Source: an uncultured Nostoc sp.
GTDB lineage: Bacteria > Cyanobacteriota > Cyanobacteriia > Cyanobacteriales > Nostocaceae
Assembly (NCBI RefSeq): GCF_937863485.1
Contig: NZ_CALMFY010000024.1
Location: 32,132-75,064 of the forward strand
Reading direction: 5' to 3'
DNA length: 42,933 nucleotides
Position 1 is the stretch's first letter. The number at the start of each line of letters is the position of its first letter. Under the pieces are notes generated by a model. It was not told the DNA's origin. It worked only from the letters and a program-made list of their open reading frames with translations, and did no database searches. Shown here piece by piece: positions 24,940 through 35,837 of this stretch. The position numbers and the translations under genes are program-made.

Positions 24940-25146
24940 AATGCCAATGCGTCGGCTGCATTGTTAATGCGTCCCGATACAATGCCAATGCCTCGGCTGC
25001 ATATGTTAATGCATCCGGATACAATGCCGATGTGTCGGCTGCATGTGTTAATGTGTTCCAATACAATGCCAATGCGTTGGCTGCATTGTTAATGCGTTCC
25101 AATACAATGCCAATGCGTCGGCCGCAATGTTAATGCGTTCCCCTGG
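24940..25146. repeat. Tandem array of 41/42-bp units
   Basis: About five head-to-tail units start at 24940, 24981, 25023, 25065 and 25106, with lengths 41, 42, 42 and 41, and a last diverged unit. Each begins AATGCCAATGCGTCGGCTGC and ends TTAATGCGTyCC(G/A)ATAC. The mixed 41/42 lengths would break any reading frame, so the short frames on both strands (MERINNAANAL... and MQCQCVGCIV...) are not genes. It lies between the start of the P450 gene and the end of the HAD gene. Confidence 0.9.
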
Positions 25147-25192
25147 ATTAAAAACGCCACGATTTTACGCTAAGTTGTATTTAGAACACAGA

Positions 25193-25996
25193 TCAGGCAG
25201 ATGAACTTACCAATTTCTGAATCTGCCTTGGTGTCAATTCTTGCACATTACTTAAAACTACCACTGCTCCTGCTGCTAGCAGTGTCTTACCATAAGCATC
25301 ACCACGGGCTGCTGTTTCCTGTACATGGGGCGGTAAAACCCCTACACCAATCCAAATGCGAGAAGAATCTAAAGCCTGTGCTTTCTCGACAGTATACATA
25401 TCTGCTACCGTATCTCCCACATACACGATCGCTAATCTTTGCTCAATTCCATTATCTAATTGACGAACTGTGGCAAAAAGTCCAGTGGGGTCAGGTTTAC
25501 CTGGTGCATCTTCCATCGCAATCAACACAGGAGATTGTAAGCCCAGGCGTTTTTCTAAAATATAGTTAGCGGAAGTACGAGTCGCACCGCTAAAAAATCC
25601 CCAAGCAATCCCAGCTTGGGTAAGTTGCTCTAAATAGCTTGGTTGTAATAATAAGGGTTCATTACAGATATACCCCGTTAAATTGTTGGGGTCTGGGCCA
25701 CGGTAACGGCATTGAAAAAAAGCAACGATCGCATTGTAATCTAGTTGCAGTTGCTCGCGGGTCTGTTCTTGGGTTTCAAAGTAGCGGTAAATTAATTCTT
25801 GCGATGCTTCCCAATCGTTATTCCATACACCTTCAGACTTTAGTTGGTCAATATCTAGTGGTGTTGGACGATATGCTTGGGTAGTAAAATATTCTACGGT
25901 ATCTGCGATCGCTCGACGATAGGAACCGCTAACATCGCGCACAACGCCATCAATATCGAAAACAACAATCGCTTTTGCTGAGGATTTTTCAGTCAT
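25193..25996 (-). CDS. HAD-superfamily hydrolase, TIGR01548-like
   Basis: A 267-aa haloacid dehalogenase fold phosphatase. The nucleophile motif is VVFDIDGVVRDVS (D14 and D16), motif II lies near FFSGATRTS, and motifs III/IV are GKPDPTG and VYVGDTVADM. The opening DIDGVVRDVSGSYRRAIADT and the WNNDWEASQELI segment fit the TIGR01548 subgroup found in cyanobacteria and halophilic archaea. Its substrate is unsettled. It is a single gene, intact, with its ATG at 25996. The rather long gap upstream (about 430 bp) contains no clear gene. Confidence 0.85.
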   Translation of the reverse strand: MTEKSSAKAIVVFDIDGVVRDVSGSYRRAIADTVEYFTTQAYRPTPLDIDQLKSEGVWNNDWEASQELIYRYFETQEQTREQLQLDYNAIVAFFQCRYRGPDPNNLTGYICNEPLLLQPSYLEQLTQAGIAWGFFSGATRTSANYILEKRLGLQSPVLIAMEDAPGKPDPTGLFATVRQLDNGIEQRLAIVYVGDTVADMYTVEKAQALDSSRIWIGVGVLPPHVQETAARGDAYGKTLLAAGAVVVLSNVQELTPRQIQKLVSSSA

Positions 25997-26424
25997 GGCA
26001 GGGATAAATTTGGGCGAGGAGCATAAAAAAGTTTAACCCCATTATGGATGCTCAGTAGTTTAATTTTTCAACCTCAGCTAAAAAATCGGGGTCGAGGGCT
26101 TGCTCTGGCGAGTCATAAGCATCTGTAGTTAGCGCCGACTACACCTTATGCTAGCCATTCTCTAATCACCAAAACAGTGCTGAATAAAAAGTAAAATGAT
26201 TAAGGCTTAGGCATCAAATCAGTTCCGAGTAGTGAGTGCTAAATGGGAAGATTCATAAGTAATACTTTTTACCGAGTACTCCATTGTGTCCTTACTTCAA
26301 TCCCCCGTTTCGCTCTCTTGGTAACCCAGCACTCCCGAATGTTTGGTTATTTGATAGAGTATTGCGTTAAAATAAGCGATCGCTATCCTAGTTAAGTAAT
26401 GCCTGGAAATTCCCGGAGGTGTGA
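25997..26424. other. Intergenic region upstream of PSRP-3
   Basis: No complete gene. On the minus strand 26052-26132 reads ALTTDAYDSPEQALDPDFLA and ends EVEKLNY-stop, which looks like the tail of a protein, but a stop lies just upstream. It may be a tiny gene remnant. The last 60 bases hold the AT-rich leader and a strong ribosome site (CGGAGGTG, 26414-26421) for the next gene. Confidence 0.4.
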
Positions 26425-26724
26425 TTGACCAAGTTTATTTTGAAAATTTTGTGGTTAGACGAAAACGTTGCTCTAGCAGTCGATCAAATTGTAGGCAAAG
26501 GCACAAGTCCTTTGACTAAGTACTTTTTTTGGCCCAGAAATGATGCCTGGGAAGAGTTAAAAAAGGAATTAGAGGCCAAACATTGGATTACTGACCTGGA
26601 TCGTGTCGAGTTGCTTAATAAAGCGACAGAAGTGATTAACTACTGGCAAGAGGAAGGTAGAAACCGTCCAATGGCAGAAGCTCAGTTGAAATTTCCAGAA
26701 GTTGCCTTCACAGGTAGCGCTTGA
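26425..26724 (+). CDS. Plastid-type 30S ribosomal protein PSRP-3 / Ycf65
   Basis: A 99-aa protein matching the Ycf65/PSRP-3 family: [40 protein letters not shown] and [10 protein letters not shown] are all conserved. It is a small-subunit ribosomal protein found in cyanobacteria and plastids, of uncertain role in translation. The start is TTG at 26425, chosen because GGAGG lies 5 bp upstream and no ATG or GTG in frame is open (the GTG at 26419 is followed by TGA). It is a single gene, convergent with the kinase gene 10 bp away. Confidence 0.92.
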   Translation: MTKFILKILWLDENVALAVDQIVGKGTSPLTKYFFWPRNDAWEELKKELEAKHWITDLDRVELLNKATEVINYWQEEGRNRPMAEAQLKFPEVAFTGSA

Positions 26725-26734
26725 TATTACAATA

Positions 26735-28498
26735 TTAGCGATTGTGCTGTTCTACAAACTGCCACAGTTTGATAGTTTTGTCCCTGCTACCACTTGCAAT
26801 TAATTGTCTAACTTTGCTCACAGCAACAGCAGATACTGAGTCTACATGACCAGAGAGAGTAACAATCTCTTCTGCTGTGCTTACCCTCCAAAGTTTAACT
26901 GTTTTGTCGCAACTTGCACTTAGGAGCGTTTCGCCATCGGCAGTAAAAGCCACAGCCACCACAGACCAAGAATGGCCTACAAGTGTGCAAATTAGCTGAC
27001 CAGTGTTTACCTCCCACAATTTAATAGTGTTATCATCACTACCCGTCGCCAAAATTTTCCCATCAGGACTAAAAGCGACTGTCAAAACCGCCCATGCATG
27101 ACCCGAAAGGATGCCTAACAAGCTATAGCATGGGCGGTTTTGAAATTCTTTGTGGGAACTTTCTAATGCAGGTATCTGCCACAGACGAATTGTTCTGTCA
27201 TAACTAGCGCTGGCTAAAAGCTGTCCTTGAGGACTAAATGCCACTGAATTTACTTGTAATTTATGTCCAGTCATCGTGCAAATTTCAGTGCCAGTATTTA
27301 CATCCCAGAGTTTGATTGTCTTATCCCAGCTACCACTAGCGAGAATCTCGCCATTTGGACTGAAAGCAACTGATTTCACAGCGTGTGAGTGTCCCAAGAG
27401 GGTGCAGATTTCCGCTAATGTCTCAATCTGCCACAATTTGATAGTTTTATCATCGCTAGCAGTTGCCAGAATTTTCCCATCAGGACTGAAGGCAACTGAT
27501 TTTACAGCTTGAGAATGTCCTGATAAGCTAGCTAGGACTTTTTTGGTATTTAAATCCCACAATTTGACGATTTTATGATCACTAGCACTGGCTAAAGTGT
27601 TACTGTCAGGACTGATGGCAAGGGCATTCAGACTACTCAATCTCCCAGAATGCTCAGTTAGGGTATGCAAGCATCGCCAAGGAGGATTTGGTAATTTAAA
27701 ATTTTGAGTTTTACATTCCATACCCATTGCTTGCATAACTTCATCAGCTGATTGAAAACGACGGTTAACAGCATTTTGCAGCAGCTTGTCGAGAATTTGC
27801 GCCAGGCGATCGCTTACCTTAGTAGTAAGATATTGTTGCCAGACCCAACAATCATTTGCAATATCAAATAAATCAAAGGGCGGAATCTGGGTAAGTAAGT
27901 AAATACAAGTAATACCTAAGCTATATAAGTCACTAGCAAAAACCGCTTTTCCTCTAGCTTGTTCTGGTGCAGCATATTCTGGACTGCCAATACTGGTTTG
28001 TGATATTAGCCGATCAATTTCTGTGACGATTTTCGCAGTGCTAAAATCGACTATGACTAAATCCCCTTTCTTGGTAATTGGGGATCTACGAATGATATTG
28101 TGGGGTTTAATATCGCGGTGAATGATGTTGCGATCGCTAATAAACTGAAAAACTGGCAACACATCTTCTAAAAGTTGCCAAATCTGAGTTTCATTAAAAG
28201 CCCCTTCCTCCTCAACCACCTGAGCTAAATTAGTGCCTGCAATAAACTCCTGCACTAAATAAAAATACTCGTTCTGCTGAAAATAAGCCAGTAAAGCCGG
28301 AATTTGGGGATGCTTTCCTAATTCTTCTAGCTGTTGTGCCTTTTGCTGAAAACTTTTAGATGTTTCGGATTCTGGCGATAATTCTTGAATGACGCAAGGA
28401 ACTGGAGAAAACTGACCCTCATCTACAGCGAGGAAGGTTTTACAGAATCCCCCTTTACCAATCTGCTTCATTAAACGATAACGTTCTTGTAAAAGCAA
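26735..28498 (-). CDS. Ser/Thr protein kinase-like protein with seven WD40 repeats
   Basis: A 587-aa protein with a protein-kinase fold at about 7-265 and seven WD40 units at about 285-580, enough for one closed propeller. The glycine loop is IGKGGFCKTF, the catalytic loop HRDIKPHNI (127-135), and the metal-binding loop is DFS (151-153) rather than DFG. At the VAIK position the sequence reads PCVIQEL, so Gln38 stands where the ATP-anchoring lysine is expected (cyanobacterial relatives usually have CVIKQ or CVVKQ). The kinase may therefore be weak, use another lysine, or be a pseudokinase. There is no membrane segment, so it is cytoplasmic. Cyanobacteria have many such kinase-WD40 fusions. The signal it reads is not known. 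Confidence 0.9.
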   Translation of the reverse strand: MLLQERYRLMKQIGKGGFCKTFLAVDEGQFSPVPCVIQELSPESETSKSFQQKAQQLEELGKHPQIPALLAYFQQNEYFYLVQEFIAGTNLAQVVEEEGAFNETQIWQLLEDVLPVFQFISDRNIIHRDIKPHNIIRRSPITKKGDLVIVDFSTAKIVTEIDRLISQTSIGSPEYAAPEQARGKAVFASDLYSLGITCIYLLTQIPPFDLFDIANDCWVWQQYLTTKVSDRLAQILDKLLQNAVNRRFQSADEVMQAMGMECKTQNFKLPNPPWRCLHTLTEHSGRLSSLNALAISPDSNTLASASDHKIVKLWDLNTKKVLASLSGHSQAVKSVAFSPDGKILATASDDKTIKLWQIETLAEICTLLGHSHAVKSVAFSPNGEILASGSWDKTIKLWDVNTGTEICTMTGHKLQVNSVAFSPQGQLLASASYDRTIRLWQIPALESSHKEFQNRPCYSLLGILSGHAWAVLTVAFSPDGKILATGSDDNTIKLWEVNTGQLICTLVGHSWSVVAVAFTADGETLLSASCDKTVKLWRVSTAEEIVTLSGHVDSVSAVAVSKVRQLIASGSRDKTIKLWQFVEQHNR

Positions 28499-28819
28499 AA
28501 CTTTCCTTTCAGTTAAATCGGCGGTTAGAAACCGCGTCTATAGAGGCAAAACCCACCTCCGTGGGTTTCAAACCCTTAATTTCTTCTTAGTCCGCGGAGG
28601 CGGCCTACCCTTCTCTACGAGAGGCTGCGCCAACGGGAACGCCTGCCGTAGGATGCCCGTACCACTTCCCTACGGGACGCTCCGCGAACGTGGAAGCAAG
28701 CTACGCGTAGCGTCTCCCTAAGGAAAAGGGCTGTAGGGCGAACGTTTGTATAGCCGCGAATTCTATTCGCCCTGGCTCTAAGTTGACACGTATGGACAGA
28801 TGTGCTGTCCTACTGGATG
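28499..28819. repeat. Composite dispersed repeat, one family inserted in another
   Basis: An outer repeat (CGGCGGTTAGAAACCGCGTC ... GTCCGCGGAGGCGG, then TTTGTATAGCCGCGAATTCT) is typical between genes in Nostoc. It is split at about 28608 by an inner set of palindromic pieces (CTTCTCTACGAGAGGCTGCG, CCTGCCGTAGGATGCCCGTA, CTACGCGTAGCGTCTCCC) up to about 28740. The inner pieces match the in-frame insertion at 5490-5555 and the repeat at 33290-33340. There is no gene. Confidence 0.7.
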
Positions 28820-30946
28820 TTACTTATCCGCCGGGAAATTCACAATTATAGGTGGAAGACCATTTTCTGCGGTTGGTTGGGCTTTGGTAACTACTGGTTG
28901 GGGATGCAAAGGTGTTGGTGTCAATTCACCCTTACCAGTTTGATTCCATAAAATCATCGATAGTAGCCCATCTACTAAACCATTATTGCTGCCATTACTG
29001 CCAACTAAGACATCTGGAATCAAGCGGACATTGCGATCGCCTATAATCTGCATTAGTTGCATTGCTGTATAACCTTGTGATCCTAAAGCTTCCACGCCAG
29101 CACTGTAGGTTTCAGCTTTGGCGTTACCCGTAGCCCGAATCCCTTCAGCCTCAGCAATTGTCCGGAGTTTTGTCCCCTCAGCTTCACCGTTCGCCTCTTT
29201 GATTTGGGCTTGGGCTTTTAAGTCAGCAATATGTACACTCTGCTCTGATTTCACCATTTCTTGCTGGATATCAGCGAGTGCCGTTTCCCGGACAAGTTGC
29301 TGCCGTTGGGTTTGCGCCATCTGCTGCACTTCATAAGTCTTGCGTTCTTCTTCGGCAATTTTCCGGTCTGTCTGTGTCTGCATTAATGATGCTGGTGGCA
29401 AAATATCACCAATGAGAGTATCGATCGCTTGCACGTCATAAGCCCGCAATGCTGTTTTAATATACTCAGCAGCCTCAGATTGTCGCTCACTCCGAGCAGT
29501 GAGAAAGTCTAGTACAGTATAGTCTTGGGCTGAGTTACGGAAATAATTTCCGATGGTCGGTTCCAATACATGGTCTACCAGATTTTGCATTGCACCAACG
29601 CGAGAAATTACCTTCGGGGCATCTAAAGCACCCACATGGATAATTTGTGCTACTTCCAAATCAAAGGCAAAGCCATCACGCGATCGCACAGTTAAAGAGG
29701 CTAGTTGAGCATCATAGCTGTGGCGTTCGGTGCGGTCTGACCAATTTAATACTATGTTAGTCGTTGGCACCAGTTCCATGTTCATGATCCGAGAATTAAT
29801 CGGGTGCTTGCCAGGATACAGCGGTTCGACCCACACACCCTTGTGTCCAGGATTCACCAAGTTACCGTGGGTGAAAGCTGCACCGCTGACATCTTGATGT
29901 GCCTTACCCACGAAAGAAATCACCACACCTACATACCCAATAGGAATTTCTGTCATCGGCACTTGCTCAACCTGGACAAACCAAGGATTCAAGTTCCAAG
30001 AACCAGAAAGCAAAGTCTGCTCTTGTAAGCCTCGCCGCCCACCGCCATCAATAAATTTCTGACCATTTTGGAAGTTGTCGTGTCCGTCAATTATCGGCCC
30101 TGCGAGTTCACCAGCAGAAATTGGTACACCATCTAAGGTAGTGACAATGCCAACTTTGTCAGATGCCAGACTGTAAACCCGCAACTGTTCTGGAGTCATG
30201 CCATGAGTGCTGGCATTTGCTGCCATGATGACTTTAAAAAGGGCAGTATTAATCCGGTACGTACCTGCGGTGAGAAAACCCATCTGCCGCCCTTTTTCTC
30301 CACCTTCGGTGAGGAATTTTCGAGCATCTTGGAAGTTGTCACAACTGACAATTTTACCCAAAATCCGCTCTGGTGGATTGGATGCTCCATCTGCCGCCAC
30401 AATCAAAGCGATTTCCCCTTGGGGAACGACAACTACTGGCTCTTTCTTTACAGAATACTGCCAAGGCCAATAGCCCCAGTGCCAACCAGGAGCTAAAGTA
30501 TCTGCCTGCAAGCCAGCTTCCCCGTTGAGGGCAATCAAACTGCCGGCGGGGAGTCCGCGCCCGGAAAGGGTAAATTTCCTCACCACAATGCCGACTTCAC
30601 GTTCTCCAATAACCACCAGTCCACCAAAGAACAGGGGGACGAATATGACTAAACCGCTGACAAGTAGAATGGGAACCAGTACAACAGGATTAATTCCAGC
30701 AGCTTGATATAGAGTCCTGCTAATTGGTAACTGGGCAATATTTGGTTTGGTCTGATTTAGCTGGACTGATACCGAAGTTATTTCTTTTGCAGTAGTTGTT
30801 TTTACAGAAGTAGCATTGGCAGAATGAACACTACTAGCCATCGCCAATGTTGCGACGATAGATGCTGCAAAACGAGCTATCTTATTTTGTTTACGAGTAT
30901 CAAGCAAAGATGAAAAGCTTTTCATAACTTGTGCCCATTTGGGCAA
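28820..30946 (-). CDS. Flotillin-like SPFH/band 7 membrane protein
   Basis: A 708-aa protein. An N-terminal segment of about 85 residues contains a hydrophobic stretch (FAASIVATLAMASSV). A strong transmembrane helix follows (VVLVPILLVSGLVIFVPLFF), then the SPFH region beginning VVIGEREVGIVVRKF. The last third is rich in Glu, Ala and Gln, with coiled-coil character (KIAEEERKTYEVQQMAQTQR), as in flotillins. The family scaffolds ordered membrane domains and protein complexes. The start may be 30946 or the Met at 30925 (MKSFSSLL). The C-terminal tail PTPLHPQPVV is Pro-rich. It is unlinked to neighbouring genes; atpC lies 132 bp upstream on the same strand. Confidence 0.87.
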   Translation of the reverse strand: MPKWAQVMKSFSSLLDTRKQNKIARFAASIVATLAMASSVHSANATSVKTTTAKEITSVSVQLNQTKPNIAQLPISRTLYQAAGINPVVLVPILLVSGLVIFVPLFFGGLVVIGEREVGIVVRKFTLSGRGLPAGSLIALNGEAGLQADTLAPGWHWGYWPWQYSVKKEPVVVVPQGEIALIVAADGASNPPERILGKIVSCDNFQDARKFLTEGGEKGRQMGFLTAGTYRINTALFKVIMAANASTHGMTPEQLRVYSLASDKVGIVTTLDGVPISAGELAGPIIDGHDNFQNGQKFIDGGGRRGLQEQTLLSGSWNLNPWFVQVEQVPMTEIPIGYVGVVISFVGKAHQDVSGAAFTHGNLVNPGHKGVWVEPLYPGKHPINSRIMNMELVPTTNIVLNWSDRTERHSYDAQLASLTVRSRDGFAFDLEVAQIIHVGALDAPKVISRVGAMQNLVDHVLEPTIGNYFRNSAQDYTVLDFLTARSERQSEAAEYIKTALRAYDVQAIDTLIGDILPPASLMQTQTDRKIAEEERKTYEVQQMAQTQRQQLVRETALADIQQEMVKSEQSVHIADLKAQAQIKEANGEAEGTKLRTIAEAEGIRATGNAKAETYSAGVEALGSQGYTAMQLMQIIGDRNVRLIPDVLVGSNGSNNGLVDGLLSMILWNQTGKGELTPTPLHPQPVVTKAQPTAENGLPPIIVNFPADK

Positions 30947-31078
30947 CTAATTAGTTAATTTAACACTTCACCAAGGCTTGCCTCGATTTCTTAAACTTGG
31001 CGTAATTTTTTTAAAATTTAATAAATATCTTGTAGGTTGAACATTGCCCAACCTACAAAGTTGAAATAGAAAGTTAAA

Positions 31079-31492
31079 TTAGACCAAACCGCCAGCCGCT
31101 TGAAACCGAGCGCGGGCCCGTTTGAAGCCTTGAGTTGCCTGGATTTGGGCTTGGCGATCATCTGCTGACACTTGACTTAGACGCGCTTCTGCTTGGTTGT
31201 AAGCAGCACGGGCTTCCTCAAGGTTAATTTTGTCGCCACGTTCAGCGCCGTTAACCAGAATTGTCACTTCATTTTCTTCGACTTCCGCAAAGCCACCCAA
31301 AAGAGCGATCGCTTGCCAATTTTCATTTTTAGCAGCACGGACTCGCATTACACCAGTATCCAAGGCGGTCAAAAGTGGTGCATGTCCAGTGAGGATACCT
31401 AGTTGACCAGTAGTGCTAGGTAAAACAACTTCTTCAGCTGGGGCATCCCATACTGTTTTATCTGGGGAAATTACGCGAACGGTTAATGTCAT
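31079..31492 (-). CDS. atpC: ATP synthase F1 epsilon subunit
   Basis: A 137-aa subunit of the F1 central stalk, coupling rotation and regulating ATP hydrolysis at the thylakoid and cytoplasmic membrane. The N-terminal beta sandwich opens [20 protein letters not shown], with [18 protein letters not shown], and the C-terminal helical hairpin contains [15 protein letters not shown]. The start is 31492. An upstream in-frame ATG at 31534 would add residues encoded by a 7-bp tandem repeat (GTCTTTT/GTCCTTT type), so it is rejected. The gene follows atpD in the same operon, with about 107 bp between them that hold two inverted repeats. Confidence 0.96.
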   Translation of the reverse strand: MTLTVRVISPDKTVWDAPAEEVVLPSTTGQLGILTGHAPLLTALDTGVMRVRAAKNENWQAIALLGGFAEVEENEVTILVNGAERGDKINLEEARAAYNQAEARLSQVSADDRQAQIQATQGFKRARARFQAAGGLV

Positions 31493-31599
31493 TTGTCTTT
31501 TGTCCTTTGTCTTCTGTCCTCTGTCTTTTGCCACTAGTCATTAGCGATCGCACTAATGACTAATGTACAGACACGATTAATCGCGTCTGTGACTAATGA
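31493..31599 (-). promoter_or_regulatory. atpD-atpC spacer with heptamer repeat and two dyads
   Basis: 31493-31532 is a 7-bp periodic pyrimidine repeat (TTTGTCC/TTTGTCT/TCTGTCC). TAGTCATTAG (31535-31544) and CTAATGACTA (31553-31562) form a perfect 10-bp inverted repeat around a HIP1 site. ACAGACACGATTAATCGCGT (31567-31586) and the next four bases form an almost perfect 24-bp palindrome to 31590. These hairpins could set the atpD:atpC ratio or mRNA stability. Confidence 0.55.
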
Positions 31600-33807
<2,208 letters not shown>

Positions 33808-34497
33808 TTAGGCTTTCACGGCAGCTTTTTGTAGCTGTTTGCGCTTGCAAAGGGAAGTAGCGCTGAAAGCACCGAAGGCTAGGACACCGATTATGGAAGT
33901 AGGTTCAGGAACAGAGGTGGTCTTAGTCAATTTCACGTTATCCAGCAATAGTCCAATATTATCTCCACCAAGCCCATCAAAAGCCAATTTGGCGTTTGTA
34001 GCTGAGGTGACTGTAATGTTTTGAGTATAGGTTGTAAAGTTCTGGGCCGATGGCAGTGTAAATTTTTTGTTAAACAGGCTACCCAACGATACGTTCACAG
34101 AGTTGTCACCGTTATTTCTTTGGTCACCAGCCAACTGGAAAGTTAAATTGAGGATGTCACCTACGTCAAACGTGAATGCTGCTTTAGATTCAAGTTTGCC
34201 AGCCATTAATGATGAGCCATCTGTATCTACGTATAGCCCGTTGCCTGGCAAGTAGTTATAAAAATTATTACTACCAATCAGGTCAACTGTTCCATCTGTA
34301 ACATTCCATTTGGCAAAATTGTTATAATTTAACACCCCGGTGCCGCCATTTTCGGTGTCAAAATTGTCTTCTAGAAGAACTACGGATGCAGCTCTAGCAG
34401 AAGCTGATGTTGCAATTCCAATTGCAGTAAAAGCTGCGATCGCTATGCTGATTTTGCTTAAACGTTTTAAAACGGTTGATGTCGTCATCCGAATCAC
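33808..34497 (-). CDS. PEP-CTERM sorting domain protein
   Basis: A 229-aa exported protein. The signal peptide has hydrophobic ISIAIAAFTAIGIATSASA and a cleavage site near ARA. The mature domain of about 155 residues is Asn/Gly-rich and beta-type (FDTENGGTGVLNYNNFAKW, FTFDVGDILNLTFQLAG), like a carbohydrate-binding jelly roll. The C-terminus holds SVPEPTSIIGVLAFGAF followed by a basic cluster CKRKQ, which is the PEP-CTERM signal: VPEP motif, transmembrane helix, positive tail. In such systems exosortase cleaves at the motif for export or surface attachment. An internal Met at 34485 (MTTSTV) may be the start. Confidence 0.9.
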   Translation of the reverse strand: MIRMTTSTVLKRLSKISIAIAAFTAIGIATSASARAASVVLLEDNFDTENGGTGVLNYNNFAKWNVTDGTVDLIGSNNFYNYLPGNGLYVDTDGSSLMAGKLESKAAFTFDVGDILNLTFQLAGDQRNNGDNSVNVSLGSLFNKKFTLPSAQNFTTYTQNITVTSATNAKLAFDGLGGDNIGLLLDNVKLTKTTSVPEPTSIIGVLAFGAFSATSLCKRKQLQKAAVKA

Positions 34498-34983
34498 TTT
34501 ATTTACTTGTTGTGTACCTATTAAATAGCTTAATGGTTAATTTATTTGTTGAAGAGAAAATATGCGTATAAATACGTAAGCTTTAAATTATGAATTTGAT
34601 TAAATAGTAGTAAAAACTGAGTTAACTTCGGGCTTAAATAGATATTTGTTAGCAAATACATAGACGAAAAATGTTAAAGTTAGGATGTTTTTTTATATCA
34701 GCTTTATACTACTCCTGTACCCATAAAGTTTGATTCAAGCGAAAAATCCAAAGCTGCGTAAGTTTGGGAAATACTACAACCAGACTTGGGGCGGCGCTCC
34801 TGATGCTACAAAATTGCGGTATGGTGTCCCCAAATGCTGATCAAAATAAAAAATTGCCGTGTCTTGCAGCGAACACGGCAGTTATAAACTTCAATCTTGG
34901 TGAATAATTTAGGCGTGAATTTCCTTAAAATAAAGGTAGACCCACTTCCGCTTCATCCTCACACTTCCACCGAGCAACAGCTT
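34498..34983. other. Gap upstream of the SirB1-type gene
   Basis: AT-rich, no gene seen. It contains the promoter for the PEP-CTERM gene on the minus strand. A perfect stem-loop lies at 34855-34880 (see separate entry). The in-frame TTG at 34897 could extend the next gene by 29 residues, but those residues (VNNLGVNFLKIK...) look unlike the family. Confidence 0.5.
34840..34880 (-). terminator. Stem-loop with T-run on the minus strand
   Basis: TGCCGTGT (34855-34862) and ACACGGCA (34873-34880) form a perfect 8-bp stem with a 10-base loop. On the minus strand the stem is followed by ATTTTTTATTTTG, as in intrinsic terminators. No minus-strand gene feeds into it here, so it could instead be a leader hairpin for the plus-strand gene. 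Confidence 0.4.
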
Positions 34984-35808
34984 ATGAATTTCTCGTCAGC
35001 ACGACAATTTTTTTATCAGGAGATTCAGCAGTCTGACGAGCAGATTGACCTAGCAAAGGCAGCTTTGTATATTGCACAAGAAGAATATCCCAAGCTAGAC
35101 CCAGAGGAATATCTCAACGCCCTTGATACAATGGCATGGGAACTTCAAGAACGCCTGCCTGATTCACGATATCCTTTACGGATAGTTCAAAGTATTAATC
35201 AGTATCTCTACGAGGATTTAAAGTTTTCTGGTAATAAAATTGACTATTACGACCCGCGCAACAGCTTTTTCAATGATGTAATTGACCGCCGATTGGGGAT
35301 TCCCATTACCTTAGCGCTGGTTTACCTGGAGGTTGCGCGAAGGATTGATTTTCCGATGGTGGGTGTGGGGATGCCAGGACATTTCCTAATCCGCCCAGAT
35401 ATTCCAGATATAGAGATTTTTGTGGATGCTTTCAGTAACGGTGAAATAATATTTGCTCAAGATTGCGAAGAACGACTGTCTCAACTTTATCAGCAACCTG
35501 TGACGCTACAACCAGAATTTTTAGCTGTAGTCACTCATCGGCAATTTTTGGCCCGGATACTGACAAATTTAAAATTTATTTACCTGAAACAGCAAGAGTT
35601 AGAAAAAACACTGGCAGCAGTTGAACGAATTTTGTTGCTGTTTCCTAATTTAACTTTAGAATTGCGCGATCGCGGTTTGATCTATTATCAACTCGGTTAC
35701 TATCCCCAAGCCATAGACGACTTACAAAATTATTTAGCAAAAGTTCCTGATGCCGAGGATGCATCTATGATTCGGCGGCTACTTACCGAATTGGGTAAGG
35801 ATGGGTAG
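34984..35808 (+). CDS. SirB1-type transglutaminase-like/TPR protein
   Basis: A 274-aa protein starting at the ATG at 34984 (MNFSSARQFFYQEIQQSDEQ). The N-terminal SirB1 domain has DYYDPRNSFFNDVIDRRLGI and PITLALVYLEVARR, followed by GVGMPGHFLIRPD, which matches the transglutaminase-like fold but shows no clear Cys nucleophile in this copy. The C-terminal third carries two TPR-like units (LAAVERILLLFPNLTLELRD and YYPQAIDDLQNYLAKV). Such proteins are widespread in proteobacteria and cyanobacteria with unknown role. The gene stands alone and converges with the START-like gene. Confidence 0.85.
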   Translation: MNFSSARQFFYQEIQQSDEQIDLAKAALYIAQEEYPKLDPEEYLNALDTMAWELQERLPDSRYPLRIVQSINQYLYEDLKFSGNKIDYYDPRNSFFNDVIDRRLGIPITLALVYLEVARRIDFPMVGVGMPGHFLIRPDIPDIEIFVDAFSNGEIIFAQDCEERLSQLYQQPVTLQPEFLAVVTHRQFLARILTNLKFIYLKQQELEKTLAAVERILLLFPNLTLELRDRGLIYYQLGYYPQAIDDLQNYLAKVPDAEDASMIRRLLTELGKDG

Positions 35809-35837
35809 GGGAGTGGGGATTGACTCCTAACTCCAGA

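Noticed and set aside
24863..25133. Short genes on both strands across the tandem repeat
   Set aside because: The units are 41 or 42 bp, so the frames shift between copies. The peptides are low-complexity products of the repeat.
24940..25146. CRISPR array
   Set aside because: The whole unit is conserved from copy to copy, with no variable spacers, and there are no Cas genes nearby.
26052..26132. Small minus-strand gene ending EVEKLNY
   Set aside because: It looks protein-like but is closed by a stop after about 27 codons with no start, so it is at most a remnant.
30203..30707. Genes antisense to the flotillin-like gene
   Set aside because: They lie fully within a well-supported coding region, and their composition is that of a shadow frame.
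31493..31534. Longer AtpC with an extra 14 N-terminal residues
   Set aside because: The extension is translated heptamer repeat. The conserved protein begins [12 protein letters not shown] at 31492.
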